Assembly (NCBI RefSeq): GCF_021155765.1
Contig: NC_060105.1
Coordinates: 5,208,001 to 5,272,000 of the forward strand
Direction of reading: 5' to 3'
Source: Diprion similis
Taxonomy: Eukaryota > Arthropoda > Insecta > Hymenoptera > Diprionidae
Length of the DNA: 64,000 nt
The notes under the pieces were generated by a model. That model ran no database searches, had not been told where the DNA came from, and was given only the letters and a program-made list of their open reading frames with translations. Shown here piece after piece: positions 51,308 to 64,000 of this stretch (the first letter of the stretch is position 1; each line of letters begins with the position of its first letter). The translations under genes were made by a program, and so were the position numbers.

Positions 51308-54300
51308 AGGACCCAAGGTCCATCTTTGGAACAGCATTATGCTGTGTTGAATGGTCTAAAGTACTGGGTCTATATTATTTATTTAATGTTTGGGTCACTA
51401 TACGCCTCGTTTCTAGAGAATGAATTATATTGTTGCATATTTAAAGCAAGGTGAATCAAACATTCGCCAGAAATTCAGAGCTGAGCTCTCAGTGGAATTA
51501 GGGATTTGTTTCTTCGAAACTCAGAATATTAGATGAAATGATTCTTGATATAACAGCATGCTCAAAAATGATCGCCCTGCTTAAAAAATATTTAAAACAA
51601 GTTTTATCAAGAATATTATTTCCTTATTTTACAATTATAATCTAGTAGTAATCTGTATTTATAATTTTTAACAACTATTCTTCGATCCAAGCATGGAATT
51701 ATCCAAGTTAATTTTTAATCAAATTATAACCACCAATCATTTTTACTCTACTCAAACAAAAGTTTGTCAGTCGTATTGAGTAATTAATTTTCAATTCCAC
51801 TAGTTTCAGAAATTTGAAAACATACAATCTGCACTTCCAAGGTAGAGGTGTACAATGCACTTCAAACAAGTGCAAAGATTCGAATTTTGATACCATGTCT
51901 AGTAGATACTATTTACTATTATTTTTAGCCGTGAAAAACCTGGAGTAAAACGAAATCGTAAGTGTGATGGAGAAATGAATTAAATCAACGAATAAGACGA
52001 AAATAAAGTTCAATTTCGTTTATTTAATGAATTGACAAATTTTTGTGAGTTGCTTTTGAAATGGTCATGAACGGTTCAACTTTGACAATGTTATGCTTTG
52101 CAAAAAAAAAATATATCTGCTGTGATAATTCCATATCTTGAAATGTGGTCCTCTTTGGCCAACATTGAAATATCAATGTTCAATCACATACTTAAAACTT
52201 GGGTATATGATATTAGAGTATACAGGTAAAACTCGTTGATACAGGCCACTCTAAGCGACTCACAAACAGAGGTGGAAGAATAGAAGGAAATTGGTTTTGA
52301 TGGTAATCTTTTGAGTGGTAACAGAATTAAAACTCAAAGATTTACGTACTGATATTTCATTGAAACAGTCTGTATTGTACAGTGAATTTTCCTGTATAAT
52401 ACACATGTACTCGTAGTCTTCAACCTTTATAGAAATATTCTGTTGTAAATTTTTTTTTCCGTTTTACTTTATGATGAGCATGATTCACGTCTTATGAGAT
52501 GTAACATGTTATTTCTTACTTTGAAAAATTTGCACCGCAAGCTAGAAAAAACTAGTAAGCCAGGGCGAATGTCTGTGATACGCTTCATAACTTTATTTCA
52601 ATGTGTCTGGTGCACCCGGACTGAAATTGTTAGTTGAATTTTAAGAATAAGGAAAACCTTGAAAATATTTTTGATCATCCGTAAAAGTTGGTGAAATGCA
52701 TTATCAGGGATCTTGGGATGCTTTATATCGCTGTGACAATTTTCTTTCCATGCAAGATAGTTTTATGCCTTGGAATCAGTACATTGGACGAAAATGTGTC
52801 CCTAGTACTAAAATCAATGGTCATGAAATTTCATGAAATTTGCAATCAATTTGAAAATTGATTATGATACTTAGATAGGACAGGATGTTTTGTTACTGCG
52901 TTATGATCCGACAATCTAGTTTTGTAGGTCCAGTGACTTAAGACCCTAACTACTTAAAATAATAAATATTTGTTAACAAAAGTTAACTACCTATTACCTG
53001 TGTCTCAGAGACTCAAGTAGACCTCTGACAAATAGAGGGCTACACGTGAAACACGTTTGCCAACTAATAGTAATTAATGATTACGTAAATCTAATTAACC
53101 GAATAATATTACATAATTATCAAAACTCTTTGATGTGTCAATCGTTGTAAGTGGTTTTTTTACAAGGAACTATTTTACATAAAGAGTGCATATTGCAAGT
53201 TTGCGCGTCAGTGTCCAGTGTATTAAGTGTGAAAGGCCTGTATTGAGTTGTGTATGATCTTTGCGTAAAGGGTCTATTATTTACTATTATTAAGATTGGA
53301 TTAATAATAACTATGACATTTAATAGTTATGAATCTTAGTTGTTATTCTTCTATATTTATATATTTTGCAATCATTAAGGTGATTTTTATTGGTAGTTTT
53401 TTAATACCAAGACTGATCGATGTTGGTGCTTCATATTACTCCTAAATATCAGCGGTTCATCTTGATTAAATCGAAAGTTACTTTATCCCACGTAGATTTC
53501 AGTCAATCAACAATCAAAGTAATGCTAGATTTTTTAACGATACTGCTTCGCATCAGACTATTGATTGAAGTCAGTAATTCGGTCAATGCCCAAACTAGTA
53601 GTTAAGTTTTATATTTTAAAGAATGAATTACGAGAAATGGTTTTAAGTGCGTCATTTTGATCTCTATTAAAGATAAGAATTAATTTCTCAAGGTGCATCT
53701 GACTTAGAATAATTGGCGTTTGCACTAACGCTAACAAGCAATGTACTATGAATGGTTGAAAAATTCATAGGAGTAATATGGAGTTAATTTTCGTACTGCC
53801 TGGGTTATATGTTGACTGTACTTTCGAAGACGAGTCTTCTTAGTGTGATTGATGTGATTAAATTGCATAAAATAAGCCCCATGTAATTACAGAGCTTCAA
53901 CCAAGTACTTGCAATAATTGTTCTCAATTACTATGACAATTGGTCGAGATTTTTAATAAATACGTAGAGAATTATACATTTATTAAAAATAGAAGAGAGA
54001 GAATATTTTAATAAATATAATTGGTTGCATCTCGGTTATACACTGGTTTGTAAACGACGTCCTGGATTTTAATCAAGTTTATTTTTGAAGGGGTCTGTCT
54101 ATCTGCAACCCCCACATTTTAACAATGATTAAGACAAGCGTGTATGTATATTTGATCTTTATTGTATAATTTATACATCACGGCACCATGGGCAGAGTTT
54201 TTACACAACCCACCTAGAGCCAACATCGTAGTCATCCAAATGTGCAATTGTGTAGCTAAGCAGCATGCGCGTCAGATTAGACGCAGTACTGTATATAATG

Positions 54301-54759
54301 TAAATATGTACATCAATTATATTTTATAATAGGGCCAATCAATCACCCGGCAATTGAATATTGTATGAAACTTGATTCATGCTATACGAAGATACAGATA
54401 GGATAATTATTATCATTAAACAATTAATAAATCAGCATGTGTACACCTTAATAAAAGTTATGTATTGAGGTACGTTTCTTTGCAATTAAGTTTCTTTGAA
54501 CATTGATCTATTCAGATATACATATTATTTGATCGCCATGTTTTCATATCGTGAAAATATTAAAATGAACATTAAACTATTTAATGAATTCAAACATTCT
54601 GCAAATCATCCTGAATTACAGGAAAAATAGTACAAGTATATATATTTGCATTTTATAAACGATATAATTCAGTGTAATACATGTTATTCTTATATCTGTC
54701 TCATCGCGGAACGGATATCATTGGATTGCATTCCAATGTGTTGTTAGATTCAAATTTGA
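51308..54759. other. 3' UTR of the C2H2 gene followed by an AT-rich gap
   Basis: The 3' UTR probably runs to about 52030, after the first AATAAA (52002-52007). The remaining 2.7 kb is AT-rich with no supportable gene on either strand; frames are short and compositionally biased. Confidence 0.45.
52002..52007 (+). terminator. Candidate poly(A) signal of the C2H2 gene
   Basis: AATAAA about 0.7 kb after the stop, the first seen downstream of it, followed within 50 bases by T- and GT-rich sequence (TTTTTGTGAGTTG). Confidence 0.4.
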
Positions 54760-54990
54760 ACGTACTTTTCAGCGTCGCCACTATAGCGCTTAGATCGCCG
54801 ACGGCCATCTTGTAGAAATTGTCGACAGTTGCCGGCTCCGTGTTTACCGACAGAAGGGAATGAACGTCGAGAAGTTAGGCACGTCAGAACGCACGCTTCG
54901 TAGTTTGCCTCAGTTCGCATCGCGATACAGCCACGATAAGTTCGGCGCGATTGTTTCGTCTGTGCTCAGTGCTATGATACTTTTGTAAAT
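54760..54990 (+). promoter_or_regulatory. Likely CPSF3 promoter / first leader exon with YY1-type site
   Basis: A CpG-richer island in AT-rich surroundings, about 1.4-1.6 kb before the CPSF3 start codon. GGCCATCTTG at 54803-54812 is the reverse complement of CAAGATGGCC, the YY1/Pho-type core found at many metazoan housekeeping promoters. A 42-codon upstream frame starts at 54860. Promoter use is inferred. Confidence 0.45.
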
Positions 54991-55464
54991 ATTCTATTTA
55001 TCAAACACTTCCTCGTTGTAAGTGAAAGTAAATTATTTCCAATAAATAAAAGTGTAATGCAAAGGTGCGCGGTTAACCTGTATTGGATCAGTTCCACGGA
55101 ATATAATTTTTCAAGTGCTAAACATTCGCCGATCGTAGTTTGTTTTACATAGTTTCGTGAATAAAAAACCCGACGCCGTAGTTGTTATGTGAAGTCTCTG
55201 TCGGCATCTTTATACCTTTTCTGTTATACCTCGATATTTGTGTACGAGATTTTGTGTTGATTGTAACATTAACTTATTAATTACTTCATCCGTAATTATC
55301 TATTTGCGATTACAGCTCGGTTTGAAATGATACGAACTTATATTTGCCCGGACGCATTCACGAATATCACGAGTTACTTATTTCATATTTTATTTCTTTT
55401 GTATCCGGTTGATTCGCTTAATTGAAGTTCCTATGAAAGATTTACATCGAAGGTAAAAAAATTG

Positions 55465-55501
<37 letters not shown>

Positions 55502-56386
55502 TCATTCGTTAGTTTCTAAACGTTTATAAAATTGCTCTTGTCATTTTATTCCAATTATCTTTCTGTTACGGGAAACAAACTGATGATCGGTTACATTTTT
55601 AATAATTAAGTATGGTGATCGACAATAATGTAAGTGTTTGTTGATGAAGCGATCAGTTGACCGCAGATCGGAGCCCGTAAGCAACTCCAGAGTAACAACG
55701 AATACATCGAAGTAAACTTGCTAGCATCGCACAGAGGATAGCCGAATGGATGTAGTCTGTCCGTCAGCCAAAGTAAGTCTAGCACGCAATTTATTATTCA
55801 TAACTTTTTGACTTGTGACTCTAAATGCTATACCATTCATGTATAAATATTGTTGCGACGATTTTGCGCTGCCCTATCCACCGCGTTTATTGTCTATTTA
55901 GAAGGGACCCAATTTTAAATGGATAGGAAAAACTCCGCGCCTGATCATAGGCAACCAATGTAGACACGAGCATCCGATGCTCGATTGCATTCTCGATAGT
56001 AATCAAAATAGTAATAGTCCAATGATATTCCGTTGCTTACATGTTATTGTATCTTATGAATTCGGGTGTCACTGTGATAAACAAGTTTGAACGCATTCGT
56101 TTAATTGTCTCGTGCAAAAAGTGAATCACGCAGATTTCTTCCGTCGCCGGTATCTGCTTTACAAACACTTTTAATTTCGCGGTACATCGGACTGCTAGTT
56201 AGTTGGACTTGGACATGTCCATGCCTTTAAACTTGAGTGATAGAAATCGAAATTGCACGATATTTTATGAATAATGATATCGAAGGAGATATATTAATTA
56301 CGTTGAGAGTTGTTCCTACACGTTAAGTCTGTTGTTGATTAAGAAGTGTAAGTTCATCCTTCTCTTCGGATAACACAACCTAAAAA
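54991..56386 (+). other. 5' leader region of CPSF3 with probable leader intron
   Basis: A strong donor GTAAGT at 55773 follows a short segment (about 55670-55772) that may be a leader exon; it contains ATG at 55746 and an immediately closed ATG-TAG at 55750-55755. No coding sequence is supported before 56387. Confidence 0.4.
55466..55501 (+). repeat. (ATT)12 microsatellite
   Basis: Twelve uninterrupted ATT units in the leader region of CPSF3. Confidence 0.95.
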
Positions 56387-58447
56387 ATGTCATCGAAACG
56401 GAAGCCGGACACGCAAGTGCCGGCAGAAGAAAGCGATTTACTTTCTATTCGGCCGCTCGGTGCCGGCCAAGAAGTTGGAAGATCTTGTATTATGCTGGAG
56501 TTCAAAGGAAAAAAGATAATGCTGGACTGCGGAATACATCCAGGTCTCTCCGGCATGGATGCTCTTCCATTCGTTGACTTGGTAGAAGCCGACGAAATCG
56601 ACCTACTTTTGATATCTCATTTTCACCTCGATCACTGTGGAGCCTTACCTTGGTTTTTACAAAAAACTAGTTTTAAAGGACGTTGTTTCATGACTCACGC
56701 GACGAAAGCCATATATCGCTGGCTGTTGTCCGATTACATCAAAGTCAGCAACATCGCCACAGAACAAATGTTGTACACTGAGTCTGACTTAGAAACTAGT
56801 ATGGATAAGATAGAGACGATAAATTTCCACGAGGAAAAAGATGTCTTTGGAATTAAATTCTGGGCATATAATGCTGGCCATGTTCTTGGCGCTGCTATGT
56901 TCATGATCGAAATTGCTGGTGTTAAAATACTGTACACAGGTGATTTCAGTCGGCAAGAAGACAGGCATTTGATGGCTGCCGAAATACCAAACATACATCC
57001 TGATGTTTTGATAACGGAATCTACCTACGGAACTCACATTCATGAAAAACGGGAAGATCGAGAGGGAAGATTTACTAATTTGGTACACGAAATTGTGAAC
57101 AGAGGTGGAAGATGCTTGATTCCTGTATTTGCCCTGGGACGAGCACAAGAGCTTCTGCTGATCCTGGATGAATACTGGAGCCAACACCCTGAGTTACATG
57201 AAATTCCAATTTATTATGCTTCGTCTTTGGCCAAAAAATGTATGGCAGTTTATCAGACTTATGTTAACGCGATGAATGACAAAATACGGAGACAGATAGC
57301 AATTAACAACCCTTTTGTATTCAAGCACATTTCAAACTTGAAAGGCATCGATCATTTCGAAGACATAGGGCCTTGTGTCGTTATGGCATCTCCTGGTATG
57401 ATGCAGAGTGGCTTGTCCAGAGAATTGTTTGAGTCTTGGTGCACTGATTCAAAGAATGGAGTAATAATCGCTGGTTACTGTGTAGAAGGGACTCTGGCCA
57501 AAACAATCCTCTCTGAACCTGAAGAAATTGCAACGATGTCTGGTCAGAAATTACCTTTGAAAATGTCAGTGGATTACATATCGTTCTCAGCACATACCGA
57601 CTATCAACAGACTTCAGAGTTTATCAGGATTTTGAAACCACCACATGTTGTATTGGTTCATGGGGAACAAAATGAAATGGGGAGATTAAAAGCTGCTCTA
57701 CAAAGAGAATACGAGGACGATCCACACACCACCATGGAGATACACAACCCTAGGAATACGGTTGCAGTAGAGCTGTATTTTCGTGGTGAAAAAACTGCAA
57801 AAGTTATGGGAAATTTAGCTATGGAAACTCCAAAACCTGGACAGAAATTGTCAGGTGTTTTGGTGAAGAGAAATTTCAATTACCACGTACTGGCACCCTG
57901 CGATTTATCGAAGTATACCGATATGAGTATGAGCCAGGTGGTTCAAAGACAAAGTGTACATTTCTCTACATCGTTACCGGTCTTGAAACATTTGTTAACA
58001 CAGATTGCTGGGAGCATAGAAAACATCGATGATAAAAAGATGAGAGTATTCAAAAATGTTGATGTTATTGTAGAAGGAAAAGTTGTCACAATGGAATGGA
58101 TAGCGACTCCTGTAAATGACATGTATGCAGATTCAGTTTTGACTGCAATATTGCAAGCTGAAATGATGGAACAACCGCCGAAAACACTCCCTGCGCCAAC
58201 AAAAATGGACCGAATGCATTTCAAGGAATGTCTCATAGAAATGCTTCAAGAAATGTTCGGTGAAGATTCTGTACCTAAGATTTTCAAAGGTGAAAAACTA
58301 TACGTTACAGTTGATGGTAAAAAGGCTCACATAGATTTGTTAAATTTAGAAGTAACAAGTACAGAGGATGAAACCTTTCAGCAAATAGTCCAGACTGCTG
58401 TTTCCAAGTTGCATCAATCATTGGCTCCGCCGTACGATACTTTATAA
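56387..58447 (+). CDS. CPSF3: Pre-mRNA 3'-end processing endonuclease CPSF73
   Basis: One uninterrupted frame of 686 codons (human 684 aa). It has the metallo-beta-lactamase fold with motif 2 HFHLDH (H78-H83), further metal ligands at H165, D186 (YTGDFSR) and motif A E211 (TESTYG). The beta-CASP domain carries motif B SAHTDY (H403) and motif C VHGEQ (H425). The C-terminal domain that binds CPSF100 follows. CPSF73 is the zinc-dependent nuclease that cuts pre-mRNA before polyadenylation and also histone pre-mRNA, in the nucleus. All catalytic residues are present, so the gene looks functional. It has no intron in the coding region, unlike its multi-exon neighbours. Tail-to-tail with POLQ, 557 bp apart. 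Confidence 0.97.
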   Translation: MSSKRKPDTQVPAEESDLLSIRPLGAGQEVGRSCIMLEFKGKKIMLDCGIHPGLSGMDALPFVDLVEADEIDLLLISHFHLDHCGALPWFLQKTSFKGRCFMTHATKAIYRWLLSDYIKVSNIATEQMLYTESDLETSMDKIETINFHEEKDVFGIKFWAYNAGHVLGAAMFMIEIAGVKILYTGDFSRQEDRHLMAAEIPNIHPDVLITESTYGTHIHEKREDREGRFTNLVHEIVNRGGRCLIPVFALGRAQELLLILDEYWSQHPELHEIPIYYASSLAKKCMAVYQTYVNAMNDKIRRQIAINNPFVFKHISNLKGIDHFEDIGPCVVMASPGMMQSGLSRELFESWCTDSKNGVIIAGYCVEGTLAKTILSEPEEIATMSGQKLPLKMSVDYISFSAHTDYQQTSEFIRILKPPHVVLVHGEQNEMGRLKAALQREYEDDPHTTMEIHNPRNTVAVELYFRGEKTAKVMGNLAMETPKPGQKLSGVLVKRNFNYHVLAPCDLSKYTDMSMSQVVQRQSVHFSTSLPVLKHLLTQIAGSIENIDDKKMRVFKNVDVIVEGKVVTMEWIATPVNDMYADSVLTAILQAEMMEQPPKTLPAPTKMDRMHFKECLIEMLQEMFGEDSVPKIFKGEKLYVTVDGKKAHIDLLNLEVTSTEDETFQQIVQTAVSKLHQSLAPPYDTL

Positions 58448-59004
58448 AGTTTTACATTGAAAACCTTGTAAATCTAATTCATTAAATGTTCCATATCGGA
58501 TTGATATTTTCAACATGCAATTTGTACTCTTCTTTTCCTGAACCAATAGATTTAAATTATGACACATAACTGATAATTTTAAACGTGTATATTTTTCTAC
58601 AAATTCAATGAATAGAAATTGATTCGGTAATAGCAGTAATCTGAAGATTAGTCGACACTGCATTAAATATAATTATTATTAAAAACAGTAGTATAAAAAT
58701 TAAAAATTCAATTTTTCTTATGTTTTTTTCCTGCGTATAAAACTTGATCCACCTAAATCACTATTACACGAATTATCGATATAGAATTACCACTATTATT
58801 CAATGTTTTGATTCTACTCAATGTATGAGATCTATTACACCTCAATTACCTATTTAAAGAAATTGAGAACTTGACATAAATAATATTTACAATTATTGGA
58901 TCTTATAAAGGTTGTGATCAGTTATAAAACATACCTAATTATATTCTTAACATATAAAAGTTCGCAAAAGCGATATAAATATAAATAAATATAAATAAAA
59001 TCTT
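58448..59004. other. Shared 3' region between CPSF3 and POLQ
   Basis: AT-rich sequence between two convergent stops. Candidate + strand poly(A) signals are ATTAAA at 58662-58667 and AATAAA at 58984-58989, the latter 16 bp before the POLQ stop, so the transcripts may overlap. Confidence 0.5.
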
Positions 59005-62000
59005 TCAACATTTATAACGTACGTAGTCACATTCGGATGATTCTATAGGCTTTTGAACAGTGTATTCCGTTAAACTGCCCCATGTCGGACCAACTTTGAT
59101 TTTAACAGGCAATGGTATTGTTAGCTGATACGCTTCTTCCATTGAAATCTTGACGATTGCTGCAACACGATCAAGATCTGCTGCGTTTACCTGTAAGAGT
59201 ATCATTTTTATTTGCCTATTTTGATTTCATTCTCATGTAACAATTCATCCTCATGCAGAGACTTATAAAGAAAAAATATTTAACTACCAATAATATAACA
59301 ACTGACCTCGTATAAGAGTTCGTCGTGTAGTTGCAGTATTAAATAGGCCCCTCTATTCTGCGAATCTTTGCTGCTCCTCAGTTTTCTAGTTTTCATTTCT
59401 GATATGACTCTAGGTGCATCTGGATACTCTTTCTGCAGTCTTTCATCGATTATAACCATCGCTTTTTTAGCCAAGTCCGCTGCTGAACCTTGAATTTTTG
59501 TATTCACTGCTTGCCTCTCTGCTTGAGCTACAGTAAATAAACGTTTGCATTAAATTGGAAGAAAAATGGTGGCAGAGAAAATCAGTCGTTACTCACATCT
59601 TTCGCTTTTTATCTCACTATTTAGACTTGGAAGTAATCTGCGCCTTTCCATTAGAGTCGTTACATATCCGTTTTCACGGCTTTCGGTTATCACCTGATTA
59701 AGCCAATTATTCACGTTTGGATAGGTTCCCATAAAACTTTCCATAAACTTGCTTGCTTCTAATTCAGTAACTGATAATTGCTTTGCTAAAGCCCTTGAAC
59801 CCATGCCATAAATTATTCCATAACAAAGCTGTTTTGTGCGTTGACGTATATCATCATTTACCTAAATAATCAAAGTATACGTTGATTACTTTGTAAAATC
59901 AAACGTGATATTATAAAACCTCTACTTCATGTAGTTATTGTTGAAATCAGGATGTTTTTTCTTATCTCAGACAGTTACAAATTAAAAGTCATTTCAAAAC
60001 AGAAATTTGTTTGACGATTGAATAATCTAGGGAAAATCTATAAATTATTGGTATAGGAGACTGTATCAAACAATTCGTACCTCATCTATAGTTATGTGGT
60101 TCCATTGCGCAGCAATATTCTTGAAAATGTCAGAATCTTTTTTCATTATTTCATACAAGACGGGATCTTTTGAAAGATGTGCCAATATTCTCAGCTCAAG
60201 TTGACAATAATCTGCCGATAACATGATATTTCCACAGGTGGGAACAAATGCCATGCGCATACTAATTACAAAACTATTATTTTCGGAATTAAAATCTCTT
60301 GGAACATTCTGTAAATTTGGTTCGTGCATTGATATACGGCCAGTGGCTGTACGTGTTAGACAACATCCTCGAACTCGTGGCCCTTGTTGCGCCAGATTTA
60401 ATAATGGAAATACCATCTGAAAAGAAAACATGCTTAGTGTCATGTAGATATTTTTATTGAAACTTGAGCAATTTCTTCTTGGAACGATAGACTAACTTTT
60501 GTCTGCGTTGTATTAAGTTTTCGCCAAGACATAATGTGTTTGGATATTGGATTATCAGAATTTTCTAGTACAGCTTTACTCGTGCTGACTTTAACTCCCT
60601 TGTACATGCCGAGAACCTGTGACAAGTTATGGAAAATATTAATAATTTTGTATTCGCACCAAATTTTGCCCATCAAATTAATATTCATGTCACTTTACCT
60701 GTGCCACTTCTTTAGAGGAGGTGAAACTAAACTTTCGCCCAGCTAACGAATATGCTCTTTGTTCCAATGATGACATTTCTTCCTGGAGAACAGCAGACAG
60801 CTCTTGAAGTGATTCAAGATTTAGACCTATTCCTGTTAGTTCCATACGAGCCAGTGTTGATACCACCTTGGTCTCCACATCTGTTGATAGAAATTTTAAA
60901 CTACTAAAGCAATAGTGAATAGAATTTGTCACACGTATTCAGTTCTTCAATTGTTATCTATGGTTTATGAACGTGTAGTGACTTTGCAAAACGATTTTCA
61001 ATTATCTGAAAAGAAGATTTCTTCACCTTCGAATGTATTGAATAATGTTTGACTCTGTGTGTGTAATTCTTCAATAAGCTTACTAGTAACATGCCATGTT
61101 ACAGTTGCTTCTGCGGCAGCCTTATGTCTATTGAAAAAATAATCATCATTTCCGGAACTGATACCAGCAGAGCTTTTTGAAGAACTTGCGTGTTGTAAGA
61201 TAGTAGCACCTTGTGGAAAATACGTCTTAGCCTGCAGAAAAAAAAATTATGTACAGGGGAAAAATCATGCTATTGAACATGTATAGAGAGATATATGCAG
61301 AATGCTTGTTAAACCTGCAGGGATAGAACTGATTGCTTCAGATTTTACAATTTATTTCATTTCTATTATATATTATCTGCATTCTGTTAAAACATCGTTT
61401 ATACCTTACCATGTCACAAATGTTGCTTTCTTTAGTCTCAGGTTGTAGTAACCATTCTGCTACTTTTGGATCGAGGAATCTACAGTTAGGGGTAATGTTA
61501 CAGCATAGGTGAAGTTTTTTATATACTTCCTTGCTTCCATAGCAGCGTACATTTACCGATGAATCCGTAAATATGTCTCGTAAGAGTTGCAGACGGTCTT
61601 TCAATGCAATATTTCCATCTGGAAAAGGATATTAAAAAAAATTTTCAGACTAAGAGTCAATAATATTAGAATATTTCGATTTTTGAAATGAACGATCAAT
61701 ATTTTATCAACGAAGCAATAAAGTTATAGGCGTTAAGAAGGATATTTGTATAAATCCGGTAAAATTGGTACGGTCAGACACTACTCACCTTTCCTATTTT
61801 CAAAAGAGATCCAGTAGATAACATTTCTGCCCCAAGAAATGGCAACTCCGTTGACAACGGTGTCTGAGTAAATACAGCTTTCATTTTTCTTAAATTTATT
61901 CTTCGTGTTGCTTGCCGATCCCGAAACTAATTTACTACCAATACCAATTGTATCATTTACAAATTTATTGTGAGCCAAAGCTATCGCAATTTCAGTCTTC

Positions 62001-64000
62001 TGCTTCAATTCGATACTGAATAATTTGAATATATTGTCATTTAAAGTTACGTTAATGATGTCTAAGACATTCCAATTCACTGTTTGCTCTGAATTTAATT
62101 GTTCTCCTCTGACATCAGACCTTAGGCACCTTTTTTTATGTTTTCGCAGGTTTTCAATCTTCTGAACGATAAATGATGAGTTGACAGTTCTCTTGTGCAG
62201 GCTTTGAGTCACTCTCATTCTTTGGATAGGAGAATCCTCTTCTGAATTTGACACGACGCTATCTGTACTACAATTCTCTTGATACAAAACTTTTTTAGAG
62301 CTAGCATTGCCGGTTCTTATCAACTCAATATTCTTCGTTTTAACGGTATTTGACTGCTCGTTATACTTTGCAAGTGTTGAATTGCGCTGCTTTTTATTGA
62401 TCGTAATTCTCTTTGACGATTCCAGTTTTATTCTAGTTCTACTTTTTGTGGTATTCTTAATAGAGTCCAAATTTTGTGATGCTGCAATTAGATCGTCTGA
62501 ATCTGACTTATTTGATCCAAACGATAATCTCCGATTATGACTGAGATTCAGTACATTGAGAACTGGACTACTGTCACTCAAAGAGTTAGCCTCGTTAAAC
62601 TTACGTTTGCGAGTTTCCGAATTGTCTATAAGCTTTACATTGCGTACATTTTGTGTGTTTGATTTTAAGGAAATGGATTTCAAGCGATTATTTTGCATCA
62701 TTGGTGTTGCTGCTATCTCATCACTGATGTCAAGATCATTAGAAGTCATTTGAAGATTGGATTTTTTTTTTCCAGAATTTAAATTCAAGACGCTATTCGA
62801 TTCCTTCAAATGATCCCATGTAGTACTGTTCCATGTGAAGTTAATTTCTTCACTGTTAAAAATATGATTATTCAAGTCTGGATCTAGAGCAACTGCACGA
62901 TTTTGTATGGTATTATTTGCATTAGATGAAAATTTTTTTCCAAGACTACTGGTTTGCTGCACAATTATCTCTGGCGTCTTTTCTTTAGTTTCTATTGCAG
63001 CATTAGGATTCTGTAAACTGATGGACGGGCTATCGATTGCTGAATATTCCGTGTCTCTAACTTTGCTGATATCTAACGATCCATAAACATTTTTTTCAAG
63101 TTCATTGCAGAACTGTGAATCCAAATATAAACTATCTCCAAATAAACTAGGACTTCGTGAAAGTGATACCTTCTTTTCATCATTGAGCCTGCGGTTTTTT
63201 TGACCTTGCTCTGGAAATGATTCTGGTTTGAGACTTTTTCGTAATCCATCACTTGACTTCTTATTAGAGATCTTTTCATTAAAAGATAACCACTCCAAAG
63301 TAACGACTGGTGAAATACTTAATTTGAAGTCTGGCAAAACCATCTTAGAAGGACTTGGCGTTTCACTGATTTTATTGCAAATATTTTCACCATTTTCCTG
63401 TAAGTTTCTTCCAGCATTGTTGCTTTTTATGTTATCTGGACAATTATTCAATCCTTCAATTTTGCTTCGCTCATTATGTGGTGTTTCGAGAGATTTTGGG
63501 GACGAAAAAGTCGTTGCTTCACTTCCAATCTGTTGAAAATTGTCACTAGATATCAATATCATACTATCTTTAGTTCGTTGTGTTTTTCGTTTTGCACCCA
63601 AGAGGTTGAATTTGGGCTTAGTTTTGACGATTTTATTCCCATGCTTTTCTCCTCGAATTATTTTATCATTATTAAGTTCAATCTGCCGTGTTTCCTCCCG
63701 TAACTTTTTTCCTAAATCAATTTCTTCGTTACAAACATGGTGAGTGATCTTTGAGCTGTTCATTTTAATTTTTCCACGTTCTGTTCCATGTGACTCTAGT
63801 TCAGAAATTGCGGTCAATATGACATTGCCAGTTTGGCAATTTTCTGCTAGCTGTATTGCATCCACTAAATCATTATTTGATTTCCGTACATCTTTTATAG
63901 TTTTACTATTCTCCATGTGATCCTGTGGAGTAGCATCCTTTTCTATTGAACTTGCCGTTCTAATAGATGCTGGAATACTTGTAGCACTTTGATTTTTTAT
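59005..64000 (-). CDS. POLQ: DNA polymerase theta, central region and polymerase domain (5' part outside window)
   Basis: Nine exons on the minus strand: 64000-61789 (open to the edge), 61618-61410, 61231-61027, 60880-60699, 60616-60497, 60416-60081, 59861-59597, 59527-59307 and 59190-59005 (TGA), 1,311 aa in the window with all phases consistent. The first is a disordered, Ser/Asn/Lys-rich central region of over 650 residues, ending in the degenerate exonuclease-like fold (GVAISWGRNVIYWISFE). The family-A polymerase follows: TATGRISMHEPNLQNVPRDF, motif A SADYCQLELRILAH, motif B QRTKQLCYGIIYGMG, RRRLLPS, AERQAVNTKIQGSAAD and motif C LQLHDELLYEV. POLQ (fly mus308) carries out theta-mediated end joining of DNA double-strand breaks. 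The helicase domain should lie beyond 64000. The long central region argues against the helicase-less relative POLN. Confidence 0.95.

Noticed and set aside
59005-64000. Identification as POLN rather than POLQ
   Set aside because: POLN lacks a long central region; more than 650 disordered residues precede the polymerase domain here, as in POLQ/mus308.
1-64000. CRISPR arrays, operons, prophage or toxin-antitoxin systems
   Set aside because: The window is eukaryotic: spliced genes, long noncoding gaps, no regularly spaced repeats or bacterial gene packing.

Overview
The window is nuclear DNA from an animal, almost certainly an insect. It is AT-rich, the genes are split by short introns with GT..AG ends, and intergenic space is long. 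The conserved proteins resemble insect orthologues most closely, and Hymenoptera (for example a sawfly) would fit; that group is a guess from general resemblance, because no search could be run. No bacterial operon, CRISPR array, convincing transposon, rRNA or tRNA gene was seen.

Layout, left to right. A JAZF1-like zinc-finger gene (+, 5' part outside the window) ends at 4247. It faces a ZFAND5/6-type A20-AN1 zinc-finger gene (-, 10998-13318), whose GC-rich putative promoter lies near 14160-14580. About 8 kb follow with no supportable coding gene but with a run of 20 G, a CT microsatellite and several perfect stem-loops. The kinesin-7 motor CENP-E occupies 22615-35732 (+, 13 coding exons, about 2,254 aa). 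It is tail-to-tail with PPAN/SSF1 (-, 37087-39130), a Brix-domain 60S ribosome-assembly factor. PPAN is head-to-head, 250 bp apart, with TRMT11 (+, 39381-42277), the tRNA guanine-10 N2-methyltransferase subunit. TRMT11 is tail-to-tail with EMC2 (-, 42998-44897), a TPR subunit of the ER membrane protein complex. Next come a two-exon, 15-finger C2H2 protein of about 1,376 aa (+, 46349-51307), an intronless CPSF3/CPSF73 coding region (+, 56387-58447), and the 3' part of DNA polymerase theta (POLQ/mus308; -, 59005 to the window edge).

The coding exons of all multi-exon genes were assembled by hand; splice phases are consistent across every junction used, and total lengths match the known families. 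The genes do not form one pathway. They are a housekeeping-rich neighbourhood: cell division, ribosome assembly, tRNA modification, membrane-protein insertion, mRNA 3'-end cleavage and DNA repair. No undescribed multi-gene system was found. The most interesting points are an in-phase alternative first or cassette exon in the ZFAND gene that could give an AN1-only protein, a possible second C-terminus of CENP-E, an extended SUMO-motif-bearing tail on the JAZF1 homologue, an E2F/CHR-like pair upstream of CENP-E, a shortened insertion in the POLQ palm domain, and twin hairpins at 21487-21529.
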